64,000 bases of DNA from Chitinophagaceae bacterium (lineage in GTDB: Bacteria > Bacteroidota > Bacteroidia > Chitinophagales > Chitinophagaceae), in NCBI GenBank assembly GCA_017307755.1, contig JAFKGQ010000003.1, positions 806,001 to 870,000 of the forward strand. Reading direction: 5' to 3'. The position numbers and the translations under genes were made by a program. Below are positions 46,466 to 54,425 of the stretch, piece by piece (the stretch's first letter is position 1; each line of letters starts with the position of its first letter). The notes under the pieces are model-generated. The model had not been told where the DNA came from. It saw nothing but the letters and a program-made list of their open reading frames with translations, and made no database searches.

Positions 46466-48061
46466 TCAATCAATTTTGTCCGCCACACGTTCTCCGTCCA
46501 TCGCGGCACTGACGATGCCGCCTGCATAGCCTGCTCCTTCTCCACAGGGGTACAGGTTGTTTATCTGGGGATGTTGCAGACTGTGAGGGTCCCGGGGAAC
46601 CCTTACGGGTGAGGAGGTCCGGGACTCTGTGGCGACAAGGACGGCTTCATTGGTGAAGTAACCTTTCATCTTTTCTCCAAAGAGCGGGAAGGCTTGCCGG
46701 AGACTGTTTGATATAAAAGAAGGGAGCACCTGTTGCAAAGAGGCGGAGTGAACGCCCGGTACATAAGAACAGGAGGGCAGGCTGGAAGAAGTTTTCCCTG
46801 CTACGAAGTCCGCCATGCGTTGCGCGGGTGCAACGAATTTACCACCGCCATATTGAAATGCCTTACGTTCCACGCTCTGCTGAAAGTAGATGCCGGCCAG
46901 GGGGCCGTGTTTGCGAAAGGCGGAGAGGTCTTTTTCTTCCACACTTACGACGATGCCGGAGTTAGCGTAAGGGTTGTTGCGTTTGGAAGGCGACCATCCG
47001 TTGACCACGAGCTCATCCGGCGCAGTGGAAGCGGGGGCGATGATGCCTCCCGGACACATGCAAAAGGAAAAGACGCCTGCATGATCCACTTGCTGAACAA
47101 GGCTATAGCTTGCGGGAGGAAGGTAAGGGCTCCGGCTTAGTATCTCCCGGGAGTCACCAGTCCCCTTTTGGATAATCTTTGTTGGAGGCACATGGTATTG
47201 GATACGATCGATGAGGTACTGCGGATGCTCGACACGGACGCCCAACGCGAATGGTTTGGCTTCGATAAGGATCTTCTTTTGATGCAGAAGAAAAAAAATA
47301 TCCCTGGCGGAATGTCCTGTGGCGAGGATGAAAGCGTCCGCATCAAAAATGTCGCCGTCGGATGTGACAACGTGTTTTACACGGTTGTTCTGTAGTATAA
47401 AATCTACAACTTTTTTTTCGAATAGGAATAGTCCTCCACAGTCTGTTATTTGTTGCCGCATGGCCTGGATGATCAGCGGAAGTTTATTGGTGCCGATATG
47501 GGGGTGCGTATCGATAAGGATATTTTCTTCCGCGCCGAATTGTACCAGCAGATGGAGGATACGTTGGATGTCGCCACGCTTATTACTGCGTGTATAGAGT
47601 TTGCCATCGCTGTAAGTGCCGGCGCCGCCTTCGCCAAAACAATAATTGCTCTCGGGATTCAGTACGCCTTCCTTGTTCAAAGAAGCGAGATCTCTTCTCC
47701 GGCTACGGACATCCTTGCCTCTTTCCAGCAGGATGGGGCGAATGCCTTTTTCCATTAGCTTGAATGCAGCAAACAGCCCGGCGGGGCCGGCGCCGATGAT
47801 GACAACTTTTTTTTCTGCTCTTGACACATCGGGGAAGTTCAGGGGTTTGAACGCTCTCTCCTGGTAAGGCTCTTCGACAAATACATGGATAGTGAGGATA
47901 ATATGAGGTTGTTTGCTTCGGGCATCGACAGATCGTCTCAGCAGGTGGAAGCCGGAGATAGCCTGGATGGAACGACCGATGGCCTTCGCCGCATATTCCC
48001 GAATGGTTTCCTCGCTTGCGGCTTCTTCGGGCAGCAATTTCAATTGTAGGGTTTGTTGCAT
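46466..48061 (-). CDS. FAD-dependent oxidoreductase of the COG2509 type
   Basis: A 531-residue flavoprotein with an N-terminal extension of about 80 residues, then VVIIGAGPAGLFAAFKL binding FAD, and GEGGAGTYSDGKLYTR typical of this uncharacterised dehydrogenase family. The ending LYPCGEGAGYAGGIVSAAMDG is the second FAD motif. It is cytoplasmic by appearance. The electron acceptor is unknown. It is convergent with the phospholipase C-like gene and followed upstream by the long dnaA leader region. Confidence 0.8.
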   Translation of the reverse strand: MQQTLQLKLLPEEAASEETIREYAAKAIGRSIQAISGFHLLRRSVDARSKQPHIILTIHVFVEEPYQERAFKPLNFPDVSRAEKKVVIIGAGPAGLFAAFKLMEKGIRPILLERGKDVRSRRRDLASLNKEGVLNPESNYCFGEGGAGTYSDGKLYTRSNKRGDIQRILHLLVQFGAEENILIDTHPHIGTNKLPLIIQAMRQQITDCGGLFLFEKKVVDFILQNNRVKHVVTSDGDIFDADAFILATGHSARDIFFLLHQKKILIEAKPFALGVRVEHPQYLIDRIQYHVPPTKIIQKGTGDSREILSRSPYLPPASYSLVQQVDHAGVFSFCMCPGGIIAPASTAPDELVVNGWSPSKRNNPYANSGIVVSVEEKDLSAFRKHGPLAGIYFQQSVERKAFQYGGGKFVAPAQRMADFVAGKTSSSLPSCSYVPGVHSASLQQVLPSFISNSLRQAFPLFGEKMKGYFTNEAVLVATESRTSSPVRVPRDPHSLQHPQINNLYPCGEGAGYAGGIVSAAMDGERVADKID

Positions 48062-48759
48062 AGTTAGGTATTTATCCTAAAGAAGACAAAGGTAATGCAA
48101 TTGGTTCTGTCTGTATTAGATACGCAATCAACCTTGCCGATAAAAAATTCATTTGCCCCGATGAAAAAGTTTCGCAGAAAGTTTCGTAAATGTTTCACGG
48201 AAGACCCTTGTAGAATTTTTTAAAAAAAAGTACAAGATTGAAAAAGGCAATCAAATAATTTGTATCTTCAACTACTTCTCAAATAAACTCTACATATATG
48301 AAGAAAGGTTCGGTCACATCGAAGCTCTTGCATTCTTTCTTCGTAAAAAGTAAGTTTAATCAATTCCGGCAGGGTCTACTGCTGTACGCTGAATCCCACT
48401 ATTGTCGACTGTTACCCCTCAAACGAGGAGTAGCACCCTTTAACCTTGTTGCACGGATGTGAATAAGTCTTAGTGAAGGTGTTCTTGTAAAGATTGAGAG
48501 ATTCTTAAAACGCGCAGATATTATCTTTAGCCGGGAGTAATTATAAGCAGGCTGGATGTGAGTTTTATCGAAAATCGAATGTAAAAATCCTGCTAAGCTC
48601 AAACTGTATTCGAACCAAAAAAAAGAAGTGAATAAAAAATTTTTTATTTCATGAAAAGTTTTGATATTCGCCGCCCTGCGCAACTTTTTAAAATCCGGTT
48701 CCAATAAAATTTTTAAAAATACAATTCTTAAATCGGCATAAAAATTGGTTACTGTACAA
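48062..48759. other. Long intergenic region upstream of dnaA
   Basis: This 698-base, AT-rich region precedes dnaA and is a possible place for the replication origin. I found no clear TTATNCACA boxes, so an origin is not claimed. It contains a small frame at 48298 and a hairpin pair (GGGTCTACT at 48372-48380 with AGTAGCACCC at 48429-48438, one bulge), which could be an RNA structure. Confidence 0.4.
48298..48462 (+). CDS. Possible 54-residue basic small protein
   Basis: ATG at 48298 to TGA at 48462. The product is basic (MKKGSVTSKLLHSFFVKSKF at the start) and has no recognised family. A TATCTTCA at 48263 with TTG 22 bases upstream could be a promoter. The second half of the frame overlaps a predicted RNA stem, so the transcript might be noncoding instead. 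Weak call. Confidence 0.25.
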   Translation: MKKGSVTSKLLHSFFVKSKFNQFRQGLLLYAESHYCRLLPLKRGVAPFNLVARM

Positions 48760-50193
48760 ATGGCAAAATCGTTCGAAAAAGTATGGAGCAGTTGCTTGGA
48801 AATAATCAAGGATATTGTAGAGTGGCAGCATTATAAAACATGGTTTGAGCCGATTAAGCCGGTGGAGTTGAAGAATAATATTTTGGTGATCCAGGTGCCC
48901 AGTCAGTTTTTTTATGAATATTTAGAGGAGCACTACGTAAATCTATTAGCCAAGACCCTGAGGCGCATTTTAGGAAAGGACGCAATGCTGGAATATCGGA
49001 TCATGGTAGATAGTGGGAATCATCATAACAAACCTTTAACGATGGATGTGCCGGCACATGGTTACAAAACCTTTTCCAATAATGAAATGGATTTCCCTCT
49101 TATTATAAATAATCCCGTCAAGAATCCTTTTGTAATTCCGGGGTTGAAGAAAATGCAGATCGATGCACAGCTCAACCCGGTGTATACTTTTGATTCTTTT
49201 GTCGAGGGTGATTGCAACCGGGTAGCCCGTCGTGCAGGTAAGACGGTGGCGGAAAAACCCGGCGCCAATTCTTTCAACCCCCTGGTCATATATGGAGGTG
49301 TTGGGTTGGGCAAGACCCATCTGGCGCAAGCCATCGGCAACGAGGTAAAGCGGCTGCATCAAAATAAGGTGGTACTGTACGTAAGCTCGGAGAAGTTTAT
49401 CAACCAGTTCATGGATCATAGCCGTAACAATGCGATCAATGATTTTATACATTTCTATCAGCTGGTGGATGTACTTATTATAGATGATGTACAGTTTTTC
49501 AACCGGGCCGAGAAATCACAGGACGCATTCTTTGCTATCTTCAACCACCTTCATCAATCGGGGAAGCAACTGATCCTTTCCTCGGACAAACCGCCAAAGG
49601 ACCTTGATGGTCTGCAGGAAAGGTTGTTGAGCCGGTTTCGCTGGGGGCTGAGCGCTGACCTCCAGGTGCCTGATTATGAGGTACGTATCGATATCCTGGA
49701 AAGGAAGATGAAGAACGATGGTCTGGACATGCCCAAAGAGGTGGTGAAATACCTGGCATATAATATTAATAGTAACGTACGGGAATTAGAAGGGGCACTG
49801 ATCTCACTTTTGGCACAATCTTCGCTCAATAAGAGGGAAATTGATCTTGAATTGGCCAAAAAAGTGCTCCGTAATTTCGTGAAAACTAGCAGCAAGGAGA
49901 TCACTATCGAAACTATACAGCGAATGGTATGTGAGTATTTCGATGTGTCTTACGATAAATTACTGCAAAAAACCCGTAAGCGCGAGATCGTGCAGGCGAG
50001 GCAGATCACTATGTACCTGGCCAAAGCGTTTACCAAGAATTCCCTTAAAACCATCGGCGAGCATTTTGGCGGACGTGACCATACTACGGTGATCCATTCC
50101 TGCCAGACGGTGAAAGACCTGATGGATACGGACAGCCTGTTTCGCGAGAATGTAATGGAACTGCAGCAGAAAGTACAACTGGCCGCCATGTGA
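48760..50193 (+). CDS. dnaA: Chromosomal replication initiator DnaA
   Basis: The ATG at 48760 (MAKSFEKVWSSC) gives 477 residues. The N-terminal DnaB-contact domain is followed by a linker, then an AAA+ domain with Walker A GGVGLGKTHLAQA and Walker B LIIDDVQFF, and the C-terminal DNA-binding domain ending GGRDHTTVIHSCQTV, which recognises DnaA boxes. It opens the origin. A terminator follows. The gene is monocistronic here; dnaN is not beside it, as often in Bacteroidota. Confidence 0.96.
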   Translation: MAKSFEKVWSSCLEIIKDIVEWQHYKTWFEPIKPVELKNNILVIQVPSQFFYEYLEEHYVNLLAKTLRRILGKDAMLEYRIMVDSGNHHNKPLTMDVPAHGYKTFSNNEMDFPLIINNPVKNPFVIPGLKKMQIDAQLNPVYTFDSFVEGDCNRVARRAGKTVAEKPGANSFNPLVIYGGVGLGKTHLAQAIGNEVKRLHQNKVVLYVSSEKFINQFMDHSRNNAINDFIHFYQLVDVLIIDDVQFFNRAEKSQDAFFAIFNHLHQSGKQLILSSDKPPKDLDGLQERLLSRFRWGLSADLQVPDYEVRIDILERKMKNDGLDMPKEVVKYLAYNINSNVRELEGALISLLAQSSLNKREIDLELAKKVLRNFVKTSSKEITIETIQRMVCEYFDVSYDKLLQKTRKREIVQARQITMYLAKAFTKNSLKTIGEHFGGRDHTTVIHSCQTVKDLMDTDSLFRENVMELQQKVQLAAM

Positions 50194-50256
50194 TCCGCCC
50201 AACCGGGCAGATCCACCCCCACCCAACCCCAAATTATTGTTCAATACCAACATGAG

Positions 50257-50285
50257 CCCGCGCTGATTCTTCAGGGCGGGTTTTT
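50257..50285 (+). terminator. Intrinsic terminator of dnaA
   Basis: CCCGC at 50257-50261 pairs with GCGGG at 50276-50280, with an inner CTGA/TCAG stem, followed by TTTTT at 50281-50285. Confidence 0.75.
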
Positions 50286-50409
50286 AGCTTTTGGAGGGGG
50301 AAATGCCCCCGCTGGCACGGTTTATAAAAAAGTAAGGGGCATTTTGGGTGCATAGCGAATTAATCTTTATTTTTGCCTCCCCTTCAAATGAAGGTGGCAA
50401 AAGTCCCCC

Positions 50410-50500
50410 GGAGAGGTGCCTGAGTGGCCGAAAGGGCCGGTTTGCTAAACCGTTATACGAGCTTAAACTTGTATCGAGGGTTCGAATCCCTCCCTCTCCG
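50410..50500 (+). tRNA. tRNA-Ser(GCU)
   Basis: A 91-base class II tRNA with a long variable arm. GGAGAGG at the 5' end pairs with CCTCTCC at 50493-50499, followed by discriminator G. The anticodon loop TTGCTAA gives GCU, reading AGC and AGU serine codons. GGTTCGAATCC is the T arm. CCA is not encoded. Its last 38 bases overlap the end of the recombinase gene on the other strand, and it is the integration site of the island. Confidence 0.93.
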
Positions 50501-52079
50501 CAACGAGGGACAGACCATCATCAAGATGATCTGTCCCTTTTTCATTTGCGCCTGGAGCCCGCTCCCAGTCTGCGATCGCCCGGAAATAAACATTCGTTTT
50601 TTCAGTTCGAAATACCTCTTTTTCCTTGTCGTAGAAAATTCCTTCCGGAAAGATGAGTTTTTGGAGTTCTTCCTTCAGGCCGATCGGGCTGGAATCCCAC
50701 AGGGACGTGAGTTTCGTGCAGAGATCCAATATATCCCGGATGATCTCGCCTGGGTTCGAAATCCTTCCTTCGAGTTTGGCCAGTTCTTGCTGGATTTTGG
50801 TCAGTAGTTCTTGGTATTCCTTATAGAACCGATCGAAAGCTTCCTGGCTCATCTCCTCTTTGACGTAGTGTTTTTTCTCGATGGTATAGATGTCCTTCTT
50901 TACTTCGGTGAGCTGTGTATCCAAGGTCTTCCGCTGTTCCTCCTGTTCCTTGGTGGCTTCCTGGTAGGCATATTCCAGTTCATACTGGATAGCCGGGATA
51001 TTCTCTTCTTTGACTACAAAGTTCCCCAATAGCTCGTGAAATTGTTCATGCAGCTTTTTGGCGCTCTTGTTACACCGGCAACCATTGGTCCGACACTTGT
51101 AATAATAAAGACCTTTCGATTTGACAAGATAGCCGGTGAAGGGTTGGCGACAATGGAAGCATTTGACGAACACTTTGAGCGGGAGATGGTCATCCTCTTT
51201 CTTATGAGGTACACCATAGCCGCCAGTGTTCTGGTGGATGTTGTTCACCTTTAGAAAGACCTCTTTCGAGATCAATGGTTCATGGGTGCCTTCCACGATC
51301 TTGCCGTCCAGCAGACCGTGATTGATGAGGCCGCAATAAAACGGCTTCGTGAAGATCTTGGTCAGTTGTTGCTTGTACATGGGTACACCCATGGCTCTTA
51401 GCCGTCCAATGATCTCTTCATTCTTCATGCCGGCAGCCTTCCATAGGAATGCCTTTCGGAGCTTCCGGCCGACTTCATTGATGACTAGCTTTCGTTCTCC
51501 ATTGATCTTTACAGTATCATATCCTTGCGGTGGCTTAGAGGCCCAGACGCCTTTCTGGTACTGCTCTTTTAATCCAGCGACGGACCGCTGTCCGCGAATC
51601 TGATTATCATATTCGCTGAACAGGAGCTGGATGTTTTGATGCAAGGCCCCACTGGGATTGGAGGTATCGGTCGGTTGCGTGACGGCAAAGACGATGATCC
51701 CATACTTTTCGCGGAGATCGGTCGCCAGCTTAATGGCTGCTCCCCCGGTGCGACTAAAGCGATCAATGGTATAAACCAGGATATGGCTGATCCGACCTTT
51801 GTGCTTGCGAATATAATCCAGCATGCTTTGGAACTCTTTCCGGCCATCGGTCTTGGCGCTCTCGTAGGTGCCGCCGAAATAAGCGGCCACGGTCATGTGG
51901 TTGCGAAGGGCGTATTCTTCGATGGTCTTGCGTTGAGTCTCCAGGGACAGGTTCTTGTCTGCCTGTTCCTTGCTGGACACGCGAGTGTAGATCACCACTT
52001 CTTTGGTGATGATCTGTTTGGCGATCTTTTTAGGATGACGACCAAACTGGCTGAATGGGGCTAAGGTTGTCATGGTCAT
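50463..52079 (-). CDS. Large serine recombinase (integrase)
   Basis: A 538-residue site-specific recombinase. The N-terminal resolvase domain (residues about 28-175) has the nucleophile in YTRVSSKEQ (Ser35) and DRFSRTGG. A recombinase domain follows, then a zinc ribbon with CFHC and later CRTNGCRCN, then a long coiled coil and a C-terminal tail. It integrates and excises the island. The tail ends AEREGFEPSIQV, encoded by the reverse complement of tRNA-Ser, so excision would change it. It starts in a 4-base overlap with the upstream small gene. Confidence 0.93.
   Translation of the reverse strand: MTMTTLAPFSQFGRHPKKIAKQIITKEVVIYTRVSSKEQADKNLSLETQRKTIEEYALRNHMTVAAYFGGTYESAKTDGRKEFQSMLDYIRKHKGRISHILVYTIDRFSRTGGAAIKLATDLREKYGIIVFAVTQPTDTSNPSGALHQNIQLLFSEYDNQIRGQRSVAGLKEQYQKGVWASKPPQGYDTVKINGERKLVINEVGRKLRKAFLWKAAGMKNEEIIGRLRAMGVPMYKQQLTKIFTKPFYCGLINHGLLDGKIVEGTHEPLISKEVFLKVNNIHQNTGGYGVPHKKEDDHLPLKVFVKCFHCRQPFTGYLVKSKGLYYYKCRTNGCRCNKSAKKLHEQFHELLGNFVVKEENIPAIQYELEYAYQEATKEQEEQRKTLDTQLTEVKKDIYTIEKKHYVKEEMSQEAFDRFYKEYQELLTKIQQELAKLEGRISNPGEIIRDILDLCTKLTSLWDSSPIGLKEELQKLIFPEGIFYDKEKEVFRTEKTNVYFRAIADWERAPGANEKGTDHLDDGLSLVAEREGFEPSIQV
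50492..50503. other. Putative left attachment core in tRNA-Ser
   Basis: CCCTCTCCGCAA spans the last acceptor-stem bases and three bases beyond. The same 12 bases recur at 63798-63809. The serine recombinase gene begins leftward from the upstream part of the element and ends in this tRNA. The match length is consistent with a short core shared between attachment sites, but the exact crossover dinucleotide cannot be known from one sequence. Confidence 0.6.
50507..50542 (+). terminator. Intrinsic terminator downstream of tRNA-Ser, inside the recombinase gene
   Basis: GGGACAG and CTGTCCC, with an inner ATCATC/GATGAT stem, form a strong hairpin at 50507-50537, followed by TTTTT. It ends plus-strand transcription just after the tRNA. 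It is also the antisense of the last codons of the recombinase, so the element supplies a new terminator for the tRNA it occupies. Confidence 0.8.
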
Positions 52080-52390
52080 GCGGCTTTTGTATTCGTAATG
52101 GGTGGTATTTGATGAATAGCTGGGGCATCTGACTCAGCTACACTTAAATTTACAACATATTGATTATCAATGCAATAATTTGCTATTCGGCTGACTTCCA
52201 AGATAATGTGCACTAACTTCCGGGTAGTTTCAATTCGCTCGCTGGCTTCTTCGTCGGATAAATCAGGATTGCCGGTCAGTTCCCGAAACTTATCGGGAGT
52301 GAGCGGGTCTTTGCGGGGATTGATCGAGGGTTGTAGTGGCACACTAGATTTGTCTGGATCAGATGGCGTGGAGGGAGGAAGGGATTTCAT
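52076..52390 (-). CDS. Small protein upstream of the recombinase
   Basis: A 104-residue protein, Pro and Ser rich at the start and helical in the middle (residues 30-80, ERIETTRKLVHIILEVSRIANY). It shares a 4-base overlap (ATGA) with the recombinase start, so it is translated with it. No family is recognised. A helper of recombination such as a directionality factor is possible only by position. Confidence 0.65.
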   Translation of the reverse strand: MKSLPPSTPSDPDKSSVPLQPSINPRKDPLTPDKFRELTGNPDLSDEEASERIETTRKLVHIILEVSRIANYCIDNQYVVNLSVAESDAPAIHQIPPITNTKAA

Positions 52391-52469
52391 AAAGTACGAT
52401 TAAATGGTGAAAGGAACTGTACCTTCCATTAGAGGCGATACAGTTCCAAATTTTCATAGGACAGCAATT

Positions 52470-52706
52470 CTAATTCTCATCGTCCTCCTCTTCTTCCTCA
52501 TAATTATCGACGACGCTTTCGATCTGATCAAAAGCTTTCCTTTCGTCCTTGTCATCCTTATCATAGGATATTTCCAGGAGGATGACGTCATCATCTTCGT
52601 CTGAGCCATTGACGGTGTTGGTGAGGCCAGTTTTTTCTAACATGGAAGCGACTTCGAGCATGGCTCCAACGGGAACTCTTAATTCCTCAACTTTTAGGGT
52701 GTACAT
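52470..52706 (-). CDS. Small acidic protein, first gene of the recombinase operon
   Basis: A 78-residue very acidic protein (C-terminus EEEEEDDEN). The first 30 residues look folded (MYTLKVEELRVPVGAMLEVA) and the middle is Asp-rich. It lies 79 bases before the next gene and 38 bases after a good promoter. Possible DNA mimic or partner of a basic protein; no function assigned. Confidence 0.6.
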   Translation of the reverse strand: MYTLKVEELRVPVGAMLEVASMLEKTGLTNTVNGSDEDDDVILLEISYDKDDKDERKAFDQIESVVDNYEEEEEDDEN

Positions 52707-52743
52707 AGTAGTACGGTTTTAAGATTAATAATAGATAACTGAA

Positions 52744-52770
52744 CAAAGCTACGGTGAGTCAAAAACGCAA
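52744..52770 (-). promoter_or_regulatory. Promoter of the recombinase operon
   Basis: Read on the minus strand, TAGCTTTG (52751-52744) is a perfect -7 box TAnnTTTG, with TTG at 52770-52768 as -33 box, 16 bases apart. The first gene starts at 52706. The repeat array begins 1 base upstream of the -33 box. Confidence 0.65.
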
Positions 52771-52840
52771 TGTCCCATTTGGGACAGTTTGGGACACTTT
52801 GGGACCATTAAGGACACAATGGGACCGTTAGGGCATCGGA
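52771..52840. repeat. Decameric repeat array GGGACnnnTT and palindrome
   Basis: TGTCCCATTTGGGACA at 52771-52786 is a perfect palindrome. It opens six units in exact 10-base register starting at 52781, 52791, 52801, 52811, 52821 and 52831: GGGACAGTTT, GGGACACTTT, GGGACCATTA, AGGACACAAT, GGGACCGTTA and GGGCATCGGA. One unit per helical turn places the sites on one face of the DNA. It lies immediately upstream of the recombinase promoter, so it is likely the binding site of an oligomeric regulator. Confidence 0.8.
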
Positions 52841-52891
52841 ATCCATGGGAATCCAATGATTATTTTGTCTTGTCCTGCCTAGTCTTGTCCT
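52838..52891. repeat. Further short direct repeats next to the decamer array
   Basis: GGAATCCA occurs at 52838 and 52848 (10-base period), and GTCTTGTCCT at 52867 and 52882 (15-base period). They extend the repeat block away from the promoter. Function unknown. Confidence 0.6.
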
Positions 52892-53194
52892 TGTCGCTAT
52901 TGAGTGACTACTAATCTACAACGACCGAAAAGCCTACTTTCATTTTTTCCCAATAAATCGCAATATTCTGCAAATGATGGCACCGAATGGACACAATCTT
53001 ATTTTATCGTGGGACGCCTCCGGACAACACAAAACGTGCGGATCTTATTAGGGAAGGATACGGGAGGGATTGCGGAGGAATGGGGAAATTTAAGGAGGAA
53101 AAGGGAGCCATCGGCATTAGCCCCCTTTGTCCCGTTGAAGAGCCCCGTATGATCAAATTAATAGGGTACGGATCGTGAATGCGATAAAGCCTGC
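52892..53194. other. Noncoding stretch in the island
   Basis: These bases follow the repeat block and precede a small gene on the minus strand. A purine-rich stretch lies at 53048-53112. I see no convincing gene or RNA structure. Confidence 0.4.
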
Positions 53195-53404
53195 CTACTC
53201 TATCTCGATTATTTGTATCTGAATGGCAATCCTTACTACTTGCATGCCGTTAGAAGGGGGCACTACAAAGTCATGGAAACCTACATGGATATTATTGGGT
53301 ATCGTCGTGGTCTTCTTAGTCTTGCTTTTCCCGGCACTTTTCTTTCGGTTGTTTTCATTGTGAAGAACCATAACAGGCAGTGAGGATGTTTCTTTTGAAT
53401 TCAT
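53195..53404 (-). CDS. Small basic protein coupled to the upstream unknown gene
   Basis: A 69-residue protein with a very basic middle (RKKSAGKSKTKKTTT) and a hydrophobic C-terminus (VVRIAIQIQIIEIE). Its start overlaps the stop of the 233-residue gene by 4 bases (ATGA), which supports a real coupled gene. Unrecognised. The basic segment suggests nucleic-acid or acidic-protein binding. Confidence 0.5.
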   Translation of the reverse strand: MNSKETSSLPVMVLHNENNRKKSAGKSKTKKTTTIPNNIHVGFHDFVVPPSNGMQVVRIAIQIQIIEIE

Positions 53405-54102
53405 GATAGATTTTTTTTGACTTTATGAAGAAGATGTAAACGACTATGCCGAACCGCCTGCGAACAAATGGTAATGGTCTTAAATTCCGGGCAAGCGGCG
53501 ATGAACATTTTCTCTTTCTTAGTGTCCTTGACAAAGGTGACGCCATGGAGGTTGCCTTTCTTAAGGCTTCGGATAAGATTTTCCTTTAAAGCTTCGTCCG
53601 TTAGCTCTTGGATTGGATAGCTCATCAATACCCTTTCCAGGTTATATCCATATTGGTCCCTAAATTGACGGACTTTGTAATTTTGGCAGTCAGGTGTTCG
53701 TTGGGTAAAATCCAATTGTATCCAGGCGCTGTATTTCTCTTCGTCCAAATTAGTAAGATTCTTATATACAGACCTACCCTCCAATAAATTGAAAGACTCT
53801 TTAAAAGTAACACCTGATCCTTTATGGATGTAAAATGTTTGTTGGAGGCGATATCCGGGATCATCCGGGTAGGTCAGGGAGGCATCATACCGAATAAAAA
53901 AATATTTTTCATCGTTCTCCGCCCGGCGAAAATGAAGCGTAGCTTCGACTTTGCTATCGTCGTCGAAATGTGCTTCCGTGGTTAACTGAAATTCCTTAGC
54001 CCCTCGTTCCATTTCTTCCTCCAGTTCTTCGTTAAATCTAGCTTCCCCGAATCCCAGGTATCGCAAATTTTCCTGAATGGATTCTATAAATTCCTTTTTC
54101 AT
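53401..54102 (-). CDS. Conserved-looking protein of unknown function
   Basis: A 233-residue soluble protein with no signal or membrane segment. The N-terminus (IQENLRYLGFGEARF) is followed by a charged beta-rich region (TLHFRRAENDEKYFFIRYDASL) that reads as a well-packed domain. I recall similar sequences near Bacteroidota mobile elements but cannot name a family. It overlaps the following small basic gene, with which it forms a two-gene unit. Confidence 0.6.
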   Translation of the reverse strand: MKKEFIESIQENLRYLGFGEARFNEELEEEMERGAKEFQLTTEAHFDDDSKVEATLHFRRAENDEKYFFIRYDASLTYPDDPGYRLQQTFYIHKGSGVTFKESFNLLEGRSVYKNLTNLDEEKYSAWIQLDFTQRTPDCQNYKVRQFRDQYGYNLERVLMSYPIQELTDEALKENLIRSLKKGNLHGVTFVKDTKKEKMFIAACPEFKTITICSQAVRHSRLHLLHKVKKNLS

Positions 54103-54215
54103 AATATGCTGTATTAATAGGTGGACACATGGTTAAAAGCGCCGGTACTCCCTGGTACGGTTAATATCCTATCCTATCCTGATTTCCATAGGGTTCAGGT
54201 TTCCCGGCTGCCTTT

Positions 54216-54419
54216 TTATCTTTCTTTTGTAGGTTTTGTTGAAATGATTACTAGCCGATTGTTTTCCTGCAAGAGGGTGATCGAACATGCAGAATTAAAT
54301 CCAAGTGCGTCAAAAAAATCATAAGGAATTTGCATAAGTGTAGCAGGCCTTATACTGTCACCGCCAATGGATAGGTCATACGTTGTTATGCAACTGATTG
54401 TCATTAAATTATTCTTCAT
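54216..54419 (-). CDS. SymE-like / AbrB-fold small protein
   Basis: A 67-residue protein. The segment MQIPYDFFDALGFNSACSI then TLLQENNRLVIIS matches the pattern of SymE-type proteins (aromatic-x-x-x-GF-x-x-x-x-x-I, then LVI), which carry an AbrB-like swapped-hairpin fold. In E. coli SymE is an SOS-induced toxin-like protein. It begins 6 bases after the membrane-anchored XRE gene, as the third member of an operon. Resemblance is by eye only; toxicity is not implied. Confidence 0.45.
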   Translation of the reverse strand: MKNNLMTISCITTYDLSIGGDSIRPATLMQIPYDFFDALGFNSACSITLLQENNRLVIISTKPTKER

Positions 54420-54425
54420 ACACTG

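Noticed and set aside
48062..48759. Replication origin upstream of dnaA
   Set aside because: No cluster of TTATNCACA boxes was found; position alone is not enough in Bacteroidota.
52771..52840. CRISPR array
   Set aside because: The units are 10 bases without spacers, and no cas genes are in the window.
52904..53152. Open frame on the plus strand in the island gap
   Set aside because: Composition is low in typical codon patterns, no start support and no recognisable protein; it runs through purine-rich noncoding DNA.
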